A stretch of 64,000 bases of DNA. It comes from Pararhodobacter zhoushanensis. Its GTDB lineage: Bacteria > Pseudomonadota > Alphaproteobacteria > Rhodobacterales > Rhodobacteraceae. Under the pieces are notes generated by a model. It was not told the origin of the DNA. It worked only from the letters and a program-made list of their open reading frames with translations, and ran no database searches. The first letter of the stretch is position 1. Each line of letters opens with the position of its first letter. Positions 15,688 to 24,436 of the stretch are shown piece after piece. The position numbers were made by a program, and so were the translations under genes. The stretch lies in NCBI RefSeq assembly GCF_003990445.1, contig NZ_REEZ01000012.1:62001-126000 (forward strand), in the 5' to 3' direction.

Positions 15688-16179
15688 ATGACCCAGACTG
15701 AACCCACTCTGGCCGCGCCATTGCGGCCTTCCACCGTCGATTTCAGGGCGATCCTTGCCGCGCATGCCGAACGCACCGCCCGGATCCTCGCCCTGCGCCC
15801 AGGCAACAAAGACCGGCTCTTCGATGGCCTCATGGCCGCCGGCATCACCCATGTCACCGTGACTTTCGACGGGGCCGGTGACAGCGGCCAGATCTAAAGC
15901 ATCGGCGCCTGGGCGGGCGAAACGGCTGTCGATTTTCCCGCAACCGAAATCCCCTATGCTGCGCTGACCTGGGATGACCCCGAGGTCGAGATGCGCAGCC
16001 TGTCGCTGGAGGATGTCGTGGAGCAGCTCGCCTACGACTTCCTCTCCGACACCCATTGCGGTTGGGAAAACAACGACGGCGCTTACGGCGAATTCTGCTT
16101 CGACGCCGCGGCCCGCTGCATCCATCTCGAGTTCAACGAGCGCTTCACCTCGTCCGAACTCTACACGCACGATTTCTGA
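15688..16179 (+). pseudogene. DUF6878-like protein gene interrupted by an in-frame TAA
   Basis: The frame starts at ATG 15688 and encodes a small acidic protein: ILALRPGNKDRLFDGLMAAG, then ITHVTVTFDGAGDSGQI. TAA at 15895-15897 stops it after 69 codons, but the same frame goes on as SIGAWAGETAVDFP and ends with LAYDFLSDTHCGWENNDGAYG and FNERFTSSELYTHDF at 16179. The two parts together form a normal ~163-residue protein of the type found on alphaproteobacterial plasmids (I recognise it as DUF6878-like). GAA to TAA, a single change, explains the break. Function of the family is unknown. The following gene starts 10 bases after the restored end. Confidence 0.75.
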
Positions 16180-16189
16180 GGGGGCAGCG

Positions 16190-16567
16190 ATGGCACATCC
16201 CTATCACCACGCGCTCTCCTCGGTGAGGAAATGGGGCGGCACGGTCGATGATTTCATCGCGGTGCATACATGGTTCGACCAAAGCAAGGAGATCACCGCC
16301 GATTTTCGGCACCGGGCCCTGCGGCACCATGCCGAGGGCATATTCATGGCCGAGACGATCTTCGGCCAGACCCTTACGCTCTCGACCGGGCGCATCATCC
16401 CGACCCGATGGGTCGGCGAACAGCACGTGAAGGAGGACCTCGGCTTCATCCCGAGCTTCGCCGACTGGGTGAAGGCCATCCGGCCCGAACCCTGGATGGG
16501 CCGGTCCGAGCGGATCGAGGCGCAGGTCGATCCGCAACTCGCCTCGCCCGTGGTCGAGGTCAGCTGA
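16190..16567 (+). CDS. Conserved hypothetical protein (DUF6915-like)
   Basis: This 125-residue protein begins AHPYHHALSSVRKWGGTVDD and contains the His-rich block DFRHRALRHHAEGIFMAETI, which may bind metal, and IIPTRWVGEQHVKEDLGFIP. It resembles small plasmid proteins currently grouped as DUF6915; function is unknown. It is 10 bases after the broken DUF6878-like gene and one base before the next gene (stop at 16567, ATG at 16569), so it is in an operon. It is intact, and its conservation of charged and histidine positions suggests it is a real expressed protein. Confidence 0.75.
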   Translation: MAHPYHHALSSVRKWGGTVDDFIAVHTWFDQSKEITADFRHRALRHHAEGIFMAETIFGQTLTLSTGRIIPTRWVGEQHVKEDLGFIPSFADWVKAIRPEPWMGRSERIEAQVDPQLASPVVEVS

Positions 16568-16568
16568 C

Positions 16569-16766
16569 ATGACTGATCCCGCATACTTGCGCCTCGGTCT
16601 GCCGCCGACGGCATCGCCCCAGACAGTTCTGCGCGCGGCGGTTCGGGCGCTGCACCCCGACACGCGCGCCGTGCGCAGCTTCCGGACGGCGCGCAAGCGC
16701 TTCTACCGGCAGATGCTCTGCGCGCATGCCGCACGGCAGGCATCGGGTGACAATCCGACCGGCTGA
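16569..16766 (+). CDS. Small J-domain-like protein
   Basis: The 65-residue product begins TDPAYLRLGLPPTASPQTVL and continues RAAVRALHPDTRA, which follows the pattern of a DnaJ helix I, helix II and the HPD tripeptide (LHPD). Helix III and IV are short (RTARKRFYRQMLCAHAA). It may be a minimal J-domain protein that stimulates an Hsp70, or simply share the pattern. It is packed one base after the preceding gene and 76 bases before the next. No binding site stronger than the coupled stop is seen, so translation probably depends on the upstream gene. Confidence 0.6.
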   Translation: MTDPAYLRLGLPPTASPQTVLRAAVRALHPDTRAVRSFRTARKRFYRQMLCAHAARQASGDNPTG

Positions 16767-16842
16767 TCGCTTCCAACCAACCCTTCATCCCAATCCAGCG
16801 CCCGGCCCCAAGGCCCGGGTTTCTCAATCTCAGGAGGTCCCC

Positions 16843-17262
16843 ATGGCGGATTACTTCACCCATTTCTCATGCCTGATCGACGTCGGCAGCCCCGAAAAGG
16901 CCGCCCGCGCACTCGCGCTGTTTCATGACCTGCGTGCCGCGGATCAGGACGCCGATGATCCGGAGGTCTGGGGCTTCACTCTTGCGCGCCAGGACGCGCC
17001 CGAGGGCAACACCCTCTGGATCCATGACGACGAGCACGGCGATGTCGAGGCAGTCATCCGCTTCGTGCTGCGCCTGGCAGAAGACCTCGACCTCACCGGC
17101 CTCTGGGGGTTTCAGTACGGTCTGACCTGTTCCCGCCCGCGCCTCGACGCCTTCGGCGGCGGTGCGCATGTCATCGACCTCGGCGCGCCGAAATCCGTCG
17201 GCTGGACGAGCAGCCAGGAATGGCTGGCCGCCGCGCTGAACGGGGAGGACGCACATGCCTGA
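16843..17262 (+). CDS. Conserved hypothetical acidic protein
   Basis: This 139-residue, strongly acidic protein begins ADYFTHFSCLIDVGSPEKAA and contains GNTLWIHDDEHGDVEAVIRF and DLTGLWGFQYGLTCSRPRLD. It is of a kind often found on alphaproteobacterial plasmids beside DUF6878- and DUF6915-like genes; function is not known. ATG 16843 is supported by AGGAGG seven bases upstream. The 3' end overlaps the next gene by 8 bases, so the two are co-translated. No signal peptide, membrane segment or catalytic motif is evident. Confidence 0.75.
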   Translation: MADYFTHFSCLIDVGSPEKAARALALFHDLRAADQDADDPEVWGFTLARQDAPEGNTLWIHDDEHGDVEAVIRFVLRLAEDLDLTGLWGFQYGLTCSRPRLDAFGGGAHVIDLGAPKSVGWTSSQEWLAAALNGEDAHA

Positions 17263-17899
17263 GGTCATCTGCACCACCGTCTACCAGTTCCCTGAACTCT
17301 CGGATGCGGCTAAGGAAAAGGCGCGCAGCTGGTATCGCGAGCTTGGCCCCCACGATGACTGGTGGGACGCGGTCTACGAGGACTTCGAGCGGGTCTGCGA
17401 AATCCTCGGCATCCGCCTGAAAACCACGCCCGTGCGGCTGATGGGCGGCGGGACGCGGGCCAAGCCCTGTATCTGGTTCTCCGGGTTCTGGAACCAGGGC
17501 GACGGGGCGTGCTTCGAGGGCTACTGGTCCCACGCCAAGGGCGCCGCCGCGTGCATCCGGGACTACGCCCCGACCGACGCGACGCTGCATGGCATCGTCG
17601 ATCGGCTGCAGGCCATCCAGCGTCGCAACTTCTACCAGCTCGCTGCCGAGGTCAGCCACCGCGGTCGCTACTACCACGAATACACCATGTCCGTGGACGT
17701 CACCCGCGACAGCCCGACCTGGCAGCCGCCGACCGAAGACGCCGAGGAGATCGTGACCGAGGCGCTGCGTGATCTGGCCCGCTGGCTCTACCGCCAGCTT
17801 CAGGCTGAATACGACCACCTGACCTCGGACGAGGCCATAGAGGAGGGGATCATCGTCAACGAGTACACCTTCACCGAAGAAGGGCGCCGGTTCGGGTGA
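17255..17899 (+). CDS. Conserved hypothetical protein of phages and plasmids
   Basis: This 214-residue protein starts PEVICTTVYQFPELSDAAKE and has the segments DDWWDAVYEDFERVCEILGI, PCIWFSGFWNQGDGACFEGY and DLARWLYRQLQAEYDHLTSD. Proteins with the same wording occur in many phages and plasmids with no assigned function; one annotation used for relatives is antitoxin-like, which I cannot confirm. It overlaps the end of the preceding gene. It ends 23 bases before the promoter of the Xre/RES pair. No signal peptide or membrane segment is present. Confidence 0.75.
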   Translation: MPEVICTTVYQFPELSDAAKEKARSWYRELGPHDDWWDAVYEDFERVCEILGIRLKTTPVRLMGGGTRAKPCIWFSGFWNQGDGACFEGYWSHAKGAAACIRDYAPTDATLHGIVDRLQAIQRRNFYQLAAEVSHRGRYYHEYTMSVDVTRDSPTWQPPTEDAEEIVTEALRDLARWLYRQLQAEYDHLTSDEAIEEGIIVNEYTFTEEGRRFG

Positions 17900-17922
17900 G
17901 AGCGCGGGCAGTTCATTTGATC

Positions 17923-17950
17923 TTTACAATGAGGCCATATGATCTATATT
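17923..17950 (+). promoter_or_regulatory. Promoter and likely operator of the Xre/RES pair
   Basis: A -35 box TTTACA (17923-17928) and -10 box TATATT (17945-17950) are separated by 16 bases, close to the vegetative consensus. The partly repeated words TGATCTTTA (17919-17927) and TGATCTATA (17940-17948) cover both boxes with 21-base spacing, the layout expected for autorepression by the antitoxin. Confidence 0.65.
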
Positions 17951-17969
17951 CAGCCCAATGGAGGACGCC

Positions 17970-18359
17970 ATGTACGTCGCAGAGAAAATCCGAGAACCCG
18001 CACAGATCAACGCCGTCGCGTTGAAGGCCTATGTGCGCGTGGCCGATGCTTGGGGCCTTAACCTGAACGAAGCGGCTGGCCTTGCCGATATGACGGTGAG
18101 CACGTGGAAGCGTGCCAAGAAGCCGGATTTCGCGGGGGAACTGACCAAGGATCAACTGCTGCGGCTCAGTGCGGTGATCGGCATCTACAAATCGCTCGAA
18201 CTCTATTTCTCCGAGCCGCTCGCGCGAAGCTGGTTCACCCGGCCGAACACGGGGCCGCTCTTTGGGGGCAGCCGTCCGGTTGACACGGCGATCGACGGCG
18301 GCTTGCCGCAAATTCTCGCGGTTCGGACCTATCTGGATGCGCTGCGTGGTGGGGCATGA
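17970..18359 (+). CDS. Xre/MbcA/ParS-type antitoxin
   Basis: The ~129-residue product combines an Xre-like helix-turn-helix (LNLNEAAGLADMTVSTWKRA) with the C-terminal MbcA/ParS toxin-binding domain (LYFSEPLARSWFTRPNTGPL, then FGGSRPVDTAIDGGLPQI). It should neutralise the RES toxin encoded next and repress the shared promoter. ATG 17970 is preferred because GGAGG at 17960-17964 precedes it by 5 bases; an in-frame ATG lies at 17958 and would add four residues. The stop overlaps the toxin start by four bases, the usual arrangement. Confidence 0.92.
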   Translation: MYVAEKIREPAQINAVALKAYVRVADAWGLNLNEAAGLADMTVSTWKRAKKPDFAGELTKDQLLRLSAVIGIYKSLELYFSEPLARSWFTRPNTGPLFGGSRPVDTAIDGGLPQILAVRTYLDALRGGA

Positions 18360-19057
18360 AGCAGACCGAGATTTCCGATCGCGGTCTCGTTCGTCTCCTG
18401 CCAGCTACCTACCACAAGCCGCCATCCCTGCGCGGTCTCGTCGATACCGATGACGAGATGGAGATCCTGGCAGAGATCGAGGGCCTGACCAGCGGCCGCC
18501 TTCTGGCCGAACGTGGCCGCAATCCCCATCTGGACCCGCGCGAGCTTGCCTGGCAGCGGCGCAGCCGCGATCTGCGCATTTACGGCGACAGTCATGTCAA
18601 CGCCGCCTTCACCTATACCCGCGCCGGCGGGAACCGCTTCAACACCGAAGATCGTGGCGCCTGGTACTGCGCGTGGGAGGTGATGGTTTCTGTCAGCGAA
18701 GTGGCCTGGCACCGCACCCGTGAACTTGGCTTTACCGGCAGCTTCCATGACAGCGCTCGCTATGTGGAATTGTTGGCGGATTTCATCGGGATCTTCGATG
18801 ATCTGACCGATGAGCCGGAACACCCAGCGCTGCATCCCGATCCGGCTGTCGGATATCCCGAGGGCCAAAGCCTGGCCCAACATCTTCGCCGGGCTGGATC
18901 GCGGGGCCTGATCTACCCCTCAGTTCGGGCTCCCGCGCCGGGCGGGAATTGCCTCGTCTGCTTCGAGCCCCACGCCATCCAGAACGTCCGGCCGGGCGCG
19001 TCTTGGGATCTTGTTTGGGATGGGACACCGCACTACTCGCTTACTGCCGTCGGCTGA
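18356..19057 (+). CDS. RES-domain toxin (NAD+ phosphorylase)
   Basis: This 233-residue protein has the RES fold of toxins that deplete NAD+ by phosphorolysis (characterised relatives MbcT). The order of the family residues is visible: the Arg-containing GGNRFNTEDRGAWYCAWE block near residue 94, a Glu in the following helix (MVSVSEVAWHRTRELGF) and the Ser of GLIYPSVRAPAPGG near 185 with CFEP after it. It has an N-terminal extension before the core. Together with the gene before it, it forms a complete type II toxin-antitoxin pair, probably stabilising the element. Confidence 0.92.
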   Translation: MKQTEISDRGLVRLLPATYHKPPSLRGLVDTDDEMEILAEIEGLTSGRLLAERGRNPHLDPRELAWQRRSRDLRIYGDSHVNAAFTYTRAGGNRFNTEDRGAWYCAWEVMVSVSEVAWHRTRELGFTGSFHDSARYVELLADFIGIFDDLTDEPEHPALHPDPAVGYPEGQSLAQHLRRAGSRGLIYPSVRAPAPGGNCLVCFEPHAIQNVRPGASWDLVWDGTPHYSLTAVG

Positions 19058-19581
19058 CGAGTCATGGCGCATGCGCTTTTTTGGGGGGGGGCGAAGACAT
19101 GAAACCGGCAAACGGCAACAGGCCGGACGTCACGCATTTGAAGCCGTGTGACCATCAGTTGTTCTTTGAGGCTTTGGACTGAGTACGCCGGTCTTCTGGG
19201 CTTCCTATAGACGCGCTGAGGAAGGCGACGTCTCTGCCCCAAGAGACCACTATAGTTTTCTTCGATGAGGTTGCTTTTCCAGCGTTATGGACGCTCCAAT
19301 ATCATCATTTCCAAAGAATTGATGGACTAGCCCCACGTGAAGGGAGATCTGAAGACGCTGGGTCGAAAGACGGCAACGACTTGCAGCGGTTGCCGAAGGT
19401 CTCAGCGGTGTACGTCCCGGTCTGCCGCCGCGACCAGACCTTGGTCCTTCGGACAGGAGCTTGACCGAGGCTGATGTCCCAAAGGGAAAATCTGCCAATC
19501 TATAGGTTGGCAACTACGCTCGGTTTGCCAAGCCACGGTATGGCAGAAGCTCCGGAAGGCCGGAGCTAGCCGGTGCCGCGC
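19058..19581. other. Non-coding stretch between the toxin gene and 19582
   Basis: About 520 bases without a supported gene. It opens with a homopolymer junction of six T and nine G (19077-19091). Short open frames exist on both strands but lack binding sites and family resemblance. The wording looks like decayed sequence; I recognise no IS end, tRNA or repeat. Confidence 0.5.
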
Positions 19582-19878
19582 TCACTTGTTCCCGTCGATC
19601 CACTTCGACATCAGCCCCTTGTCGCGGAAACACTCATCCGGCACGGCGCGGCGTTTGATCCGGGCGAGACGCTCGGCGAAGGCGACCTGTTTGGACGAGG
19701 GCAGGCTGTCCAGCGCTGTCGCGGGTGTGAGCTTGGCTTGTGCGTCGATCCAGGCGCTCAAGGAGCGCCGATCTTGCTGAACCTCCCACGGCAGAAGCGT
19801 CTGGTTGCGCAGGGCCAGCGCGCGCGCATAGGCGATCTGCTTGGGCGTCGCGGGCAGGGCGTAAGTGGTGCTTTCCAT
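19582..19878 (-). CDS. Small protein with two internal repeats
   Basis: This 98-residue basic protein consists of two copies of one module. Copy 1 is PKQIAYARALALRNQTLLPW followed by DRRSLSAWIDAQAK; copy 2 is SKQVAFAERLARIKRRAVPD followed by KGLMSKWIDGNK. Each ends in S.WID..K. I recognise it as a small conserved rhodobacterial plasmid protein (DUF3072-like pattern); function is unknown, and the shape suggests a small nucleic-acid or protein-binding element. ATG 19878 has GGGAGATC upstream, and TATTTAAG (complement of 19905-19912) may be part of its promoter. It is read leftward, against its neighbours, and shares a divergent spacer with the giant helicase gene. Confidence 0.75.
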   Translation of the reverse strand: MESTTYALPATPKQIAYARALALRNQTLLPWEVQQDRRSLSAWIDAQAKLTPATALDSLPSSKQVAFAERLARIKRRAVPDECFRDKGLMSKWIDGNK

Positions 19879-19964
19879 CGGGGATCTCCCTTCTTAGCGT
19901 GGTTCTTAAATAGAACATAACAGGAACAAAGGCAAGCCACCTGCGGAAATCATGGGGTTTGAGA

Positions 19965-20042
19965 GGAAGAGGAGGGCCGGGGAAGGTCAGGCCTGAGGGT
20001 GCCCGAAAGAGGGCGTCCGGGCCTGATCCTGTTCCTCTTTCC
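19965..20042 (+). promoter_or_regulatory. Three-level nested hairpin leader before the giant helicase gene
   Basis: Outer stem GGAAGAGGA (19965-19973) with TCCTCTTTCC (20033-20042, one extra T); middle stem GGTCAGGCC (19985-19993) with GGCCTGATC (20020-20028); inner hairpin GCCC (20001-20004) with GGGC (20011-20014) and loop GAAAGA. It ends 11 bases before ATG 20054, and CCGGAG overlaps its foot, so the structure could mask the binding site. Confidence 0.6.
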
Positions 20043-20053
20043 GGAGTTTCCCG

Positions 20054-23000
20054 ATGACCCATCTCGCCCATTTTGCGACCGAGCGCGCCCTTGCGCCTGT
20101 TGTCCCCATCCCGTCCCTCGATACGGCCGCTGCGATCTTGAGCGTGGCCGAAGCGCTGCAGCCTGATCTGGCGCAAGGTTTCCAGATCGATGCGCTGCGC
20201 CTGCGCGTTGAGATGGAGCGAGTCTTTGGCGGCTCTGATGCGACCGGCGCCTGGGACTGGAAGCTCGCCTATGAGGCGGGCGAGGTGGCGCTGGTCCTGT
20301 TCCTGCGGAAGTTTGGCCGCGCGCTGTTGGCGCGGGCGGGCTCGCCCGCAGCGCTGCTGCCGATCCTTGCCAAGGTGTCCGGCCTTTTGCCCACGCACAC
20401 CCGGCGGTCCGAAGAGATGGAGCGGTTCCAGCAGTTCTCGACGCCGCTGCCCATGGGGCTCGCGGCACTGGCTGCCGCACAGATCACTGCGCACGATCTG
20501 GTGCTTGAGCCATCGGCGGGGACGGGCCTTCTGGCGGTCCTCGCAGAGATCACCGGCGGCAGTCTCGCGCTGAACGAGCTTGCCAGCACCCGCGCTGATC
20601 TCCTCCGTCGCTTGTTTCCGGGTCGGCCTGTCACGGGCTTTGACGCAGCCCAGATCGACGATCATCTCGACGCGGACCTGCGCCCGAGCGTCATCCTGAT
20701 GAACCCGCCCTTCTCGGCGGTGGCCAATGTCGACGCTCGCACCACCGAGGCGACAGCCCGGCATCTGCGCTCGGCGCTGGCGCGGCTGGCCCCCGGCGGA
20801 CGGCTTGTGGCCATCACCGGCGCCGGTTTCGCGCCCGATGCGCCCGCCTGGGCGGAAACCTTCGCGTGTCTGACCCAGACCGCTCACCTGGTCTTTACGG
20901 GTGCTGTGTCGGGTGCGGCCTTCGCCAAGCACGGCACCAGCTTCGAGACGCGGATTTCGGTCTTCGACAAATGCCGCGGTGGCGAGGCGGGCGGCATCAC
21001 AGCCGATCTGGCGCGCGCGATTTCGCCTGATGTCGCCAGCCTGCTGTCGCTGATTACTACCCATGTCCCCCCGCGCCTTGCGCTGGCGCAGGTCGCACCC
21101 GCCGGGCAGTGCCCTTCTTCCCCCTTTCCGGGAAATCCTGCCCGCGCCACGCGCGCTGCCATCGGTACATCGCGCGCGACCCCTGCGGCCAGTTCCCACC
21201 AGTCCAGCGCACAAATCGAGGCCGAAGATCTGGCCTATGCGCTGCGCGATGCGACTGAGGAGGCCAATACCGCGCGCCTTTCCGACGCGATCTACGAGAC
21301 CTTCCGGCTTCAGGCCATCGACATTCCCGACGCGGCACCGCACCCGACCAAGCTGGTGCAATCTGCCGCCATGGCCTCAGTCGCGCCCCCGAAACCGACC
21401 TATCGCCCTAAGCTGCCCCCCGCCGTCCTGCGCGACGGTCTTTTGTCCGACGCGCAGCTCGAGACGGTGATCTACGCGGGCGAGGCGCAATCTGCACATC
21501 TTGCCGGATCATGGTGCGTGGATGAGACCGGCGACATGGTCTCGGCCGCGCCCGATGATGCCCCTGACGCCATCCGCTTCCGCCGTGGCTTCTTCCTTGG
21601 CGACGGCACCGGGGCGGGCAAGGGCCGCCAGTCGGCCGGGATTGTGCTCGACAACTGGGCTCAGGGTCGGCGCAAGGCGCTCTGGATCTCGAAGAGCGAC
21701 AAGCTGCTGGAAGATGCGCAGCGCGACTGGTCCGCACTCGGGCAGGAACGCTTGCTGGTGACGCCGCTGTCGCGCTTTGCGCAAGGCAAGGATATCCCGC
21801 TGACCGAGGGCATCCTGTTCACCACCTATGCAACGCTGCGCTCAGAGGAGCGCGGGGCCAGGAAATCCCGCGTCGACCAGATCGTCGACTGGCTGGGGGC
21901 GGATTTCGACGGGGTGATCCTGTTTGACGAAAGCCATGCCATGGCCAATGCCGCAGGATCGAAAGGCGAGCGCGGCGATGTCACGGCCTCGCAGCAGGGC
22001 AGGGCGGGCCTGCGTCTGCAGCACAAGCTGCCCAATGCCCGCGTGGTCTATGTTTCGGCCACCGGCGCAACCTCGGTGCACAACCTCGCCTATGCGCAGC
22101 GCCTCGGGCTCTGGGGTGGCGAGGACTTTCCGTTTTCGACGCGGGCGGAATTTGTGCAAGCTATCGAAGCTGGCGGCGTTGCCGCGATGGAGGTGCTGGC
22201 CCGCGATCTGCGGTCGCTTGGCCTCTACACGGCGCGCTCCCTCTCCTATGACGGTGTCGAGTACGAGATGCTCGAGCACGCGCTGACGCCGGAGCAGCGT
22301 GGCATCTACGATGCATATGCCGGGGCCTTCGCCATCATCCACAACAACCTGGCCGCCGCGATGGAAGCTGCAAACATCACTGGAGATTCTGGCACCCTGA
22401 ACCGCCAAGCCAAATCCGCCGCGCGTTCGGCGTTTGAATCCGCCAAGCAGCGCTTCTTCGGCCATCTGCTCACTTCCATGAAAACCCCCACGCTGATCGC
22501 CGCCATCGACGCCGATCTCGCCGCAGGCCACGCGGCCGTCATCCAGATTGTCTCGACGGGCGAGGCGCTGATGGAGCGCCGCTTGTCGGACATCCCCACG
22601 GACGAGTGGAACGATGTGCGGGTGGATATCACGCCAAGAGAGGCTTGCCTGGACTACCTCGCCCATTCCTTCCCGGTGCAGCTCTATGAGCCGTTCACCG
22701 ATAGCGAAGGCAACCTCTCCTCGCGGCCCGTCACGCGCGACGGCCAGCCGGTGGAATGTCGCGAAGCAGCGCGCAGGCGCGACGCGCTGATCGAGCATCT
22801 GGCCTCGCTGCCGCCGGTGCCCGGCGCGCTGGACCAGATCGTCCAGCGCTTCGGCACCGATCTGGTGGCCGAGGTCACGGGCCGTTCGCGCCGCATTGTG
22901 AGGAAGGGCGAGGGTGCTGCCGCGCGCCTTGTCGTCGAAAGCCGGGCGGGGTCTGCCAATCTCGCGGAAACCGCCGCCTTCATGGATGACCAGAAGCGCA

Positions 23001-24433
23001 TCCTGATCTTCTCGGATGCCGGCGGCACGGGGCGCAGCTATCACGCCGATCTCGGGGCGAAGAACCAGCGCCTGCGGGTCCACTACCTTCTGGAACCCGG
23101 CTGGAAGGCCGATGCGGCCATTCAGGGACTGGGCCGCACCAACCGCACCAACCAGGCGCAACCACCGCTGTTCCGGCCCGTTGCTACCGATGTGAAAGCA
23201 GAGAAACGCTTCCTCAGCACCATCGCGCGTCGCCTCGACACGCTCGGGGCGATCACGCGCGGCCAGCGTCAAACCGGCGGGCAGGGGCTGTTCCGGCCCG
23301 AGGACAATCTGGAGTCTCCCTATGCCCGCGATGCCTTGCGCCAGCTTTACCGCCGCATCTATCGCGGCGATGTCGCGGGGTGCTCACTTGGGGCGTTTGA
23401 GGATGCGACCGGCCTCAGCCTGACTGATGACAACGGTCTGAAGGATGACCTGCCGCCGATCACGACCTTCCTCAATCGCCTGCTGGCGCTGACGATCGAC
23501 ATGCAGGCCGTGCTCTTTTCGGCCTTTGAGGAGCTTCTGGACCAACGGATCGAAGGCGCCATCGCCGCCGGGGTCTATGATCTCGGGCTCGAGACGCTGC
23601 GCGCCGAGAGCTTCCGGGTGACGGATGCGCGGGTGATCTACACCCATCCCGGCTCCGGCGCGGAAACCCAGCTTCTGACCATCGCGCAAAAGCAGCGCAA
23701 TACACCGCTGTCACTGGCGGATGCGCTCGACTGGCTCGAAGACCCCAAAGCGCGCCTGCTGGTCAACAGCCGCTCGGGCCGGTCTGCCGTGCAGGTGCCC
23801 GCCACCAGCCTGATGCTGGACGACGGCACCATCGAACCCCGCCTGCGGCTGATCCGCCCGACGGAGGCCAGCACGGTGCCGGCCAAGATCATGGACGACA
23901 CACACTGGCTGGAAGCCGACCGCGCGGCCTTCACTGAAGCCTGGACGGCAGAACTGGCTGAAGTGCCGGAGTTCTCGGAAACCACCCTGCATATCGTGGC
24001 GGGCCTCTTGCTGCCGATCTGGAAACAGCTCCCCCAGGATGAAACCCGCGTCTACCGGCTGCAGACCGATGACGGTCAGCGCATCATCGGTCGCCGCGTC
24101 TCGCCCGCATGGGTTGCGACGACGCTGGCGGATGATGCGCCGCAACTGACAGCTGCGCAGGTCCATGCCCTCGTTCTGGAGGGCAAGACCGTGGTGCGGC
24201 TGGCCGAGGGGATGGAGTTGCACCGGTCCCGCGTCATGGGGGTGAACCGGATCGAGCTGTCCGGGTTTACGGAAGCGGCGAAGGACCGGCTCAAGGCCGA
24301 TGGCTTCTTCTCTGAGATCATCGCCTGGAAGCTGCGGCTCTTCTGCCCAGCAGACTCCAGCGGCATCACAGTGCTTGATCGTCTGCTTGCACGTTGTCCC
24401 GTGACAGGACTACATGCGCGTGGAGGGTGCTGA
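20054..24433 (+). CDS. Strawberry-notch-like helicase with N-terminal methyltransferase domain
   Basis: This 1459-residue protein joins an N6-adenine-type methyltransferase fold to a superfamily 2 helicase. The methylase part shows the SAM motif LEPSAGTGLLAVLAE near residue 155 and the catalytic NPPFS near 218. The helicase part shows FFLGDGTGAGKGRQSAG (Walker A, near 520), ILFDESHAMANA (motif II, near 625), YVSATGATSVHN (motif III) and the late block QGLGRTNRTNQAQPP (motif VI) near 1025, wording specific to the SNO family. Such proteins are common on alphaproteobacterial plasmids and phages; roles in DNA modification or antirestriction are proposed but unproven. A Toprim gene follows after 3 bases. 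Confidence 0.93.
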   Translation: MTHLAHFATERALAPVVPIPSLDTAAAILSVAEALQPDLAQGFQIDALRLRVEMERVFGGSDATGAWDWKLAYEAGEVALVLFLRKFGRALLARAGSPAALLPILAKVSGLLPTHTRRSEEMERFQQFSTPLPMGLAALAAAQITAHDLVLEPSAGTGLLAVLAEITGGSLALNELASTRADLLRRLFPGRPVTGFDAAQIDDHLDADLRPSVILMNPPFSAVANVDARTTEATARHLRSALARLAPGGRLVAITGAGFAPDAPAWAETFACLTQTAHLVFTGAVSGAAFAKHGTSFETRISVFDKCRGGEAGGITADLARAISPDVASLLSLITTHVPPRLALAQVAPAGQCPSSPFPGNPARATRAAIGTSRATPAASSHQSSAQIEAEDLAYALRDATEEANTARLSDAIYETFRLQAIDIPDAAPHPTKLVQSAAMASVAPPKPTYRPKLPPAVLRDGLLSDAQLETVIYAGEAQSAHLAGSWCVDETGDMVSAAPDDAPDAIRFRRGFFLGDGTGAGKGRQSAGIVLDNWAQGRRKALWISKSDKLLEDAQRDWSALGQERLLVTPLSRFAQGKDIPLTEGILFTTYATLRSEERGARKSRVDQIVDWLGADFDGVILFDESHAMANAAGSKGERGDVTASQQGRAGLRLQHKLPNARVVYVSATGATSVHNLAYAQRLGLWGGEDFPFSTRAEFVQAIEAGGVAAMEVLARDLRSLGLYTARSLSYDGVEYEMLEHALTPEQRGIYDAYAGAFAIIHNNLAAAMEAANITGDSGTLNRQAKSAARSAFESAKQRFFGHLLTSMKTPTLIAAIDADLAAGHAAVIQIVSTGEALMERRLSDIPTDEWNDVRVDITPREACLDYLAHSFPVQLYEPFTDSEGNLSSRPVTRDGQPVECREAARRRDALIEHLASLPPVPGALDQIVQRFGTDLVAEVTGRSRRIVRKGEGAAARLVVESRAGSANLAETAAFMDDQKRILIFSDAGGTGRSYHADLGAKNQRLRVHYLLEPGWKADAAIQGLGRTNRTNQAQPPLFRPVATDVKAEKRFLSTIARRLDTLGAITRGQRQTGGQGLFRPEDNLESPYARDALRQLYRRIYRGDVAGCSLGAFEDATGLSLTDDNGLKDDLPPITTFLNRLLALTIDMQAVLFSAFEELLDQRIEGAIAAGVYDLGLETLRAESFRVTDARVIYTHPGSGAETQLLTIAQKQRNTPLSLADALDWLEDPKARLLVNSRSGRSAVQVPATSLMLDDGTIEPRLRLIRPTEASTVPAKIMDDTHWLEADRAAFTEAWTAELAEVPEFSETTLHIVAGLLLPIWKQLPQDETRVYRLQTDDGQRIIGRRVSPAWVATTLADDAPQLTAAQVHALVLEGKTVVRLAEGMELHRSRVMGVNRIELSGFTEAAKDRLKADGFFSEIIAWKLRLFCPADSSGITVLDRLLARCPVTGLHARGGC

Positions 24434-24436
24434 GCC

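Noticed and set aside
19634-21361. 575-codon frame on the - strand across the helicase start
   Set aside because: Antisense to the methylase-helicase and continuing through the small gene at 19582 in a different frame; composition is Arg/Gly-rich noise.
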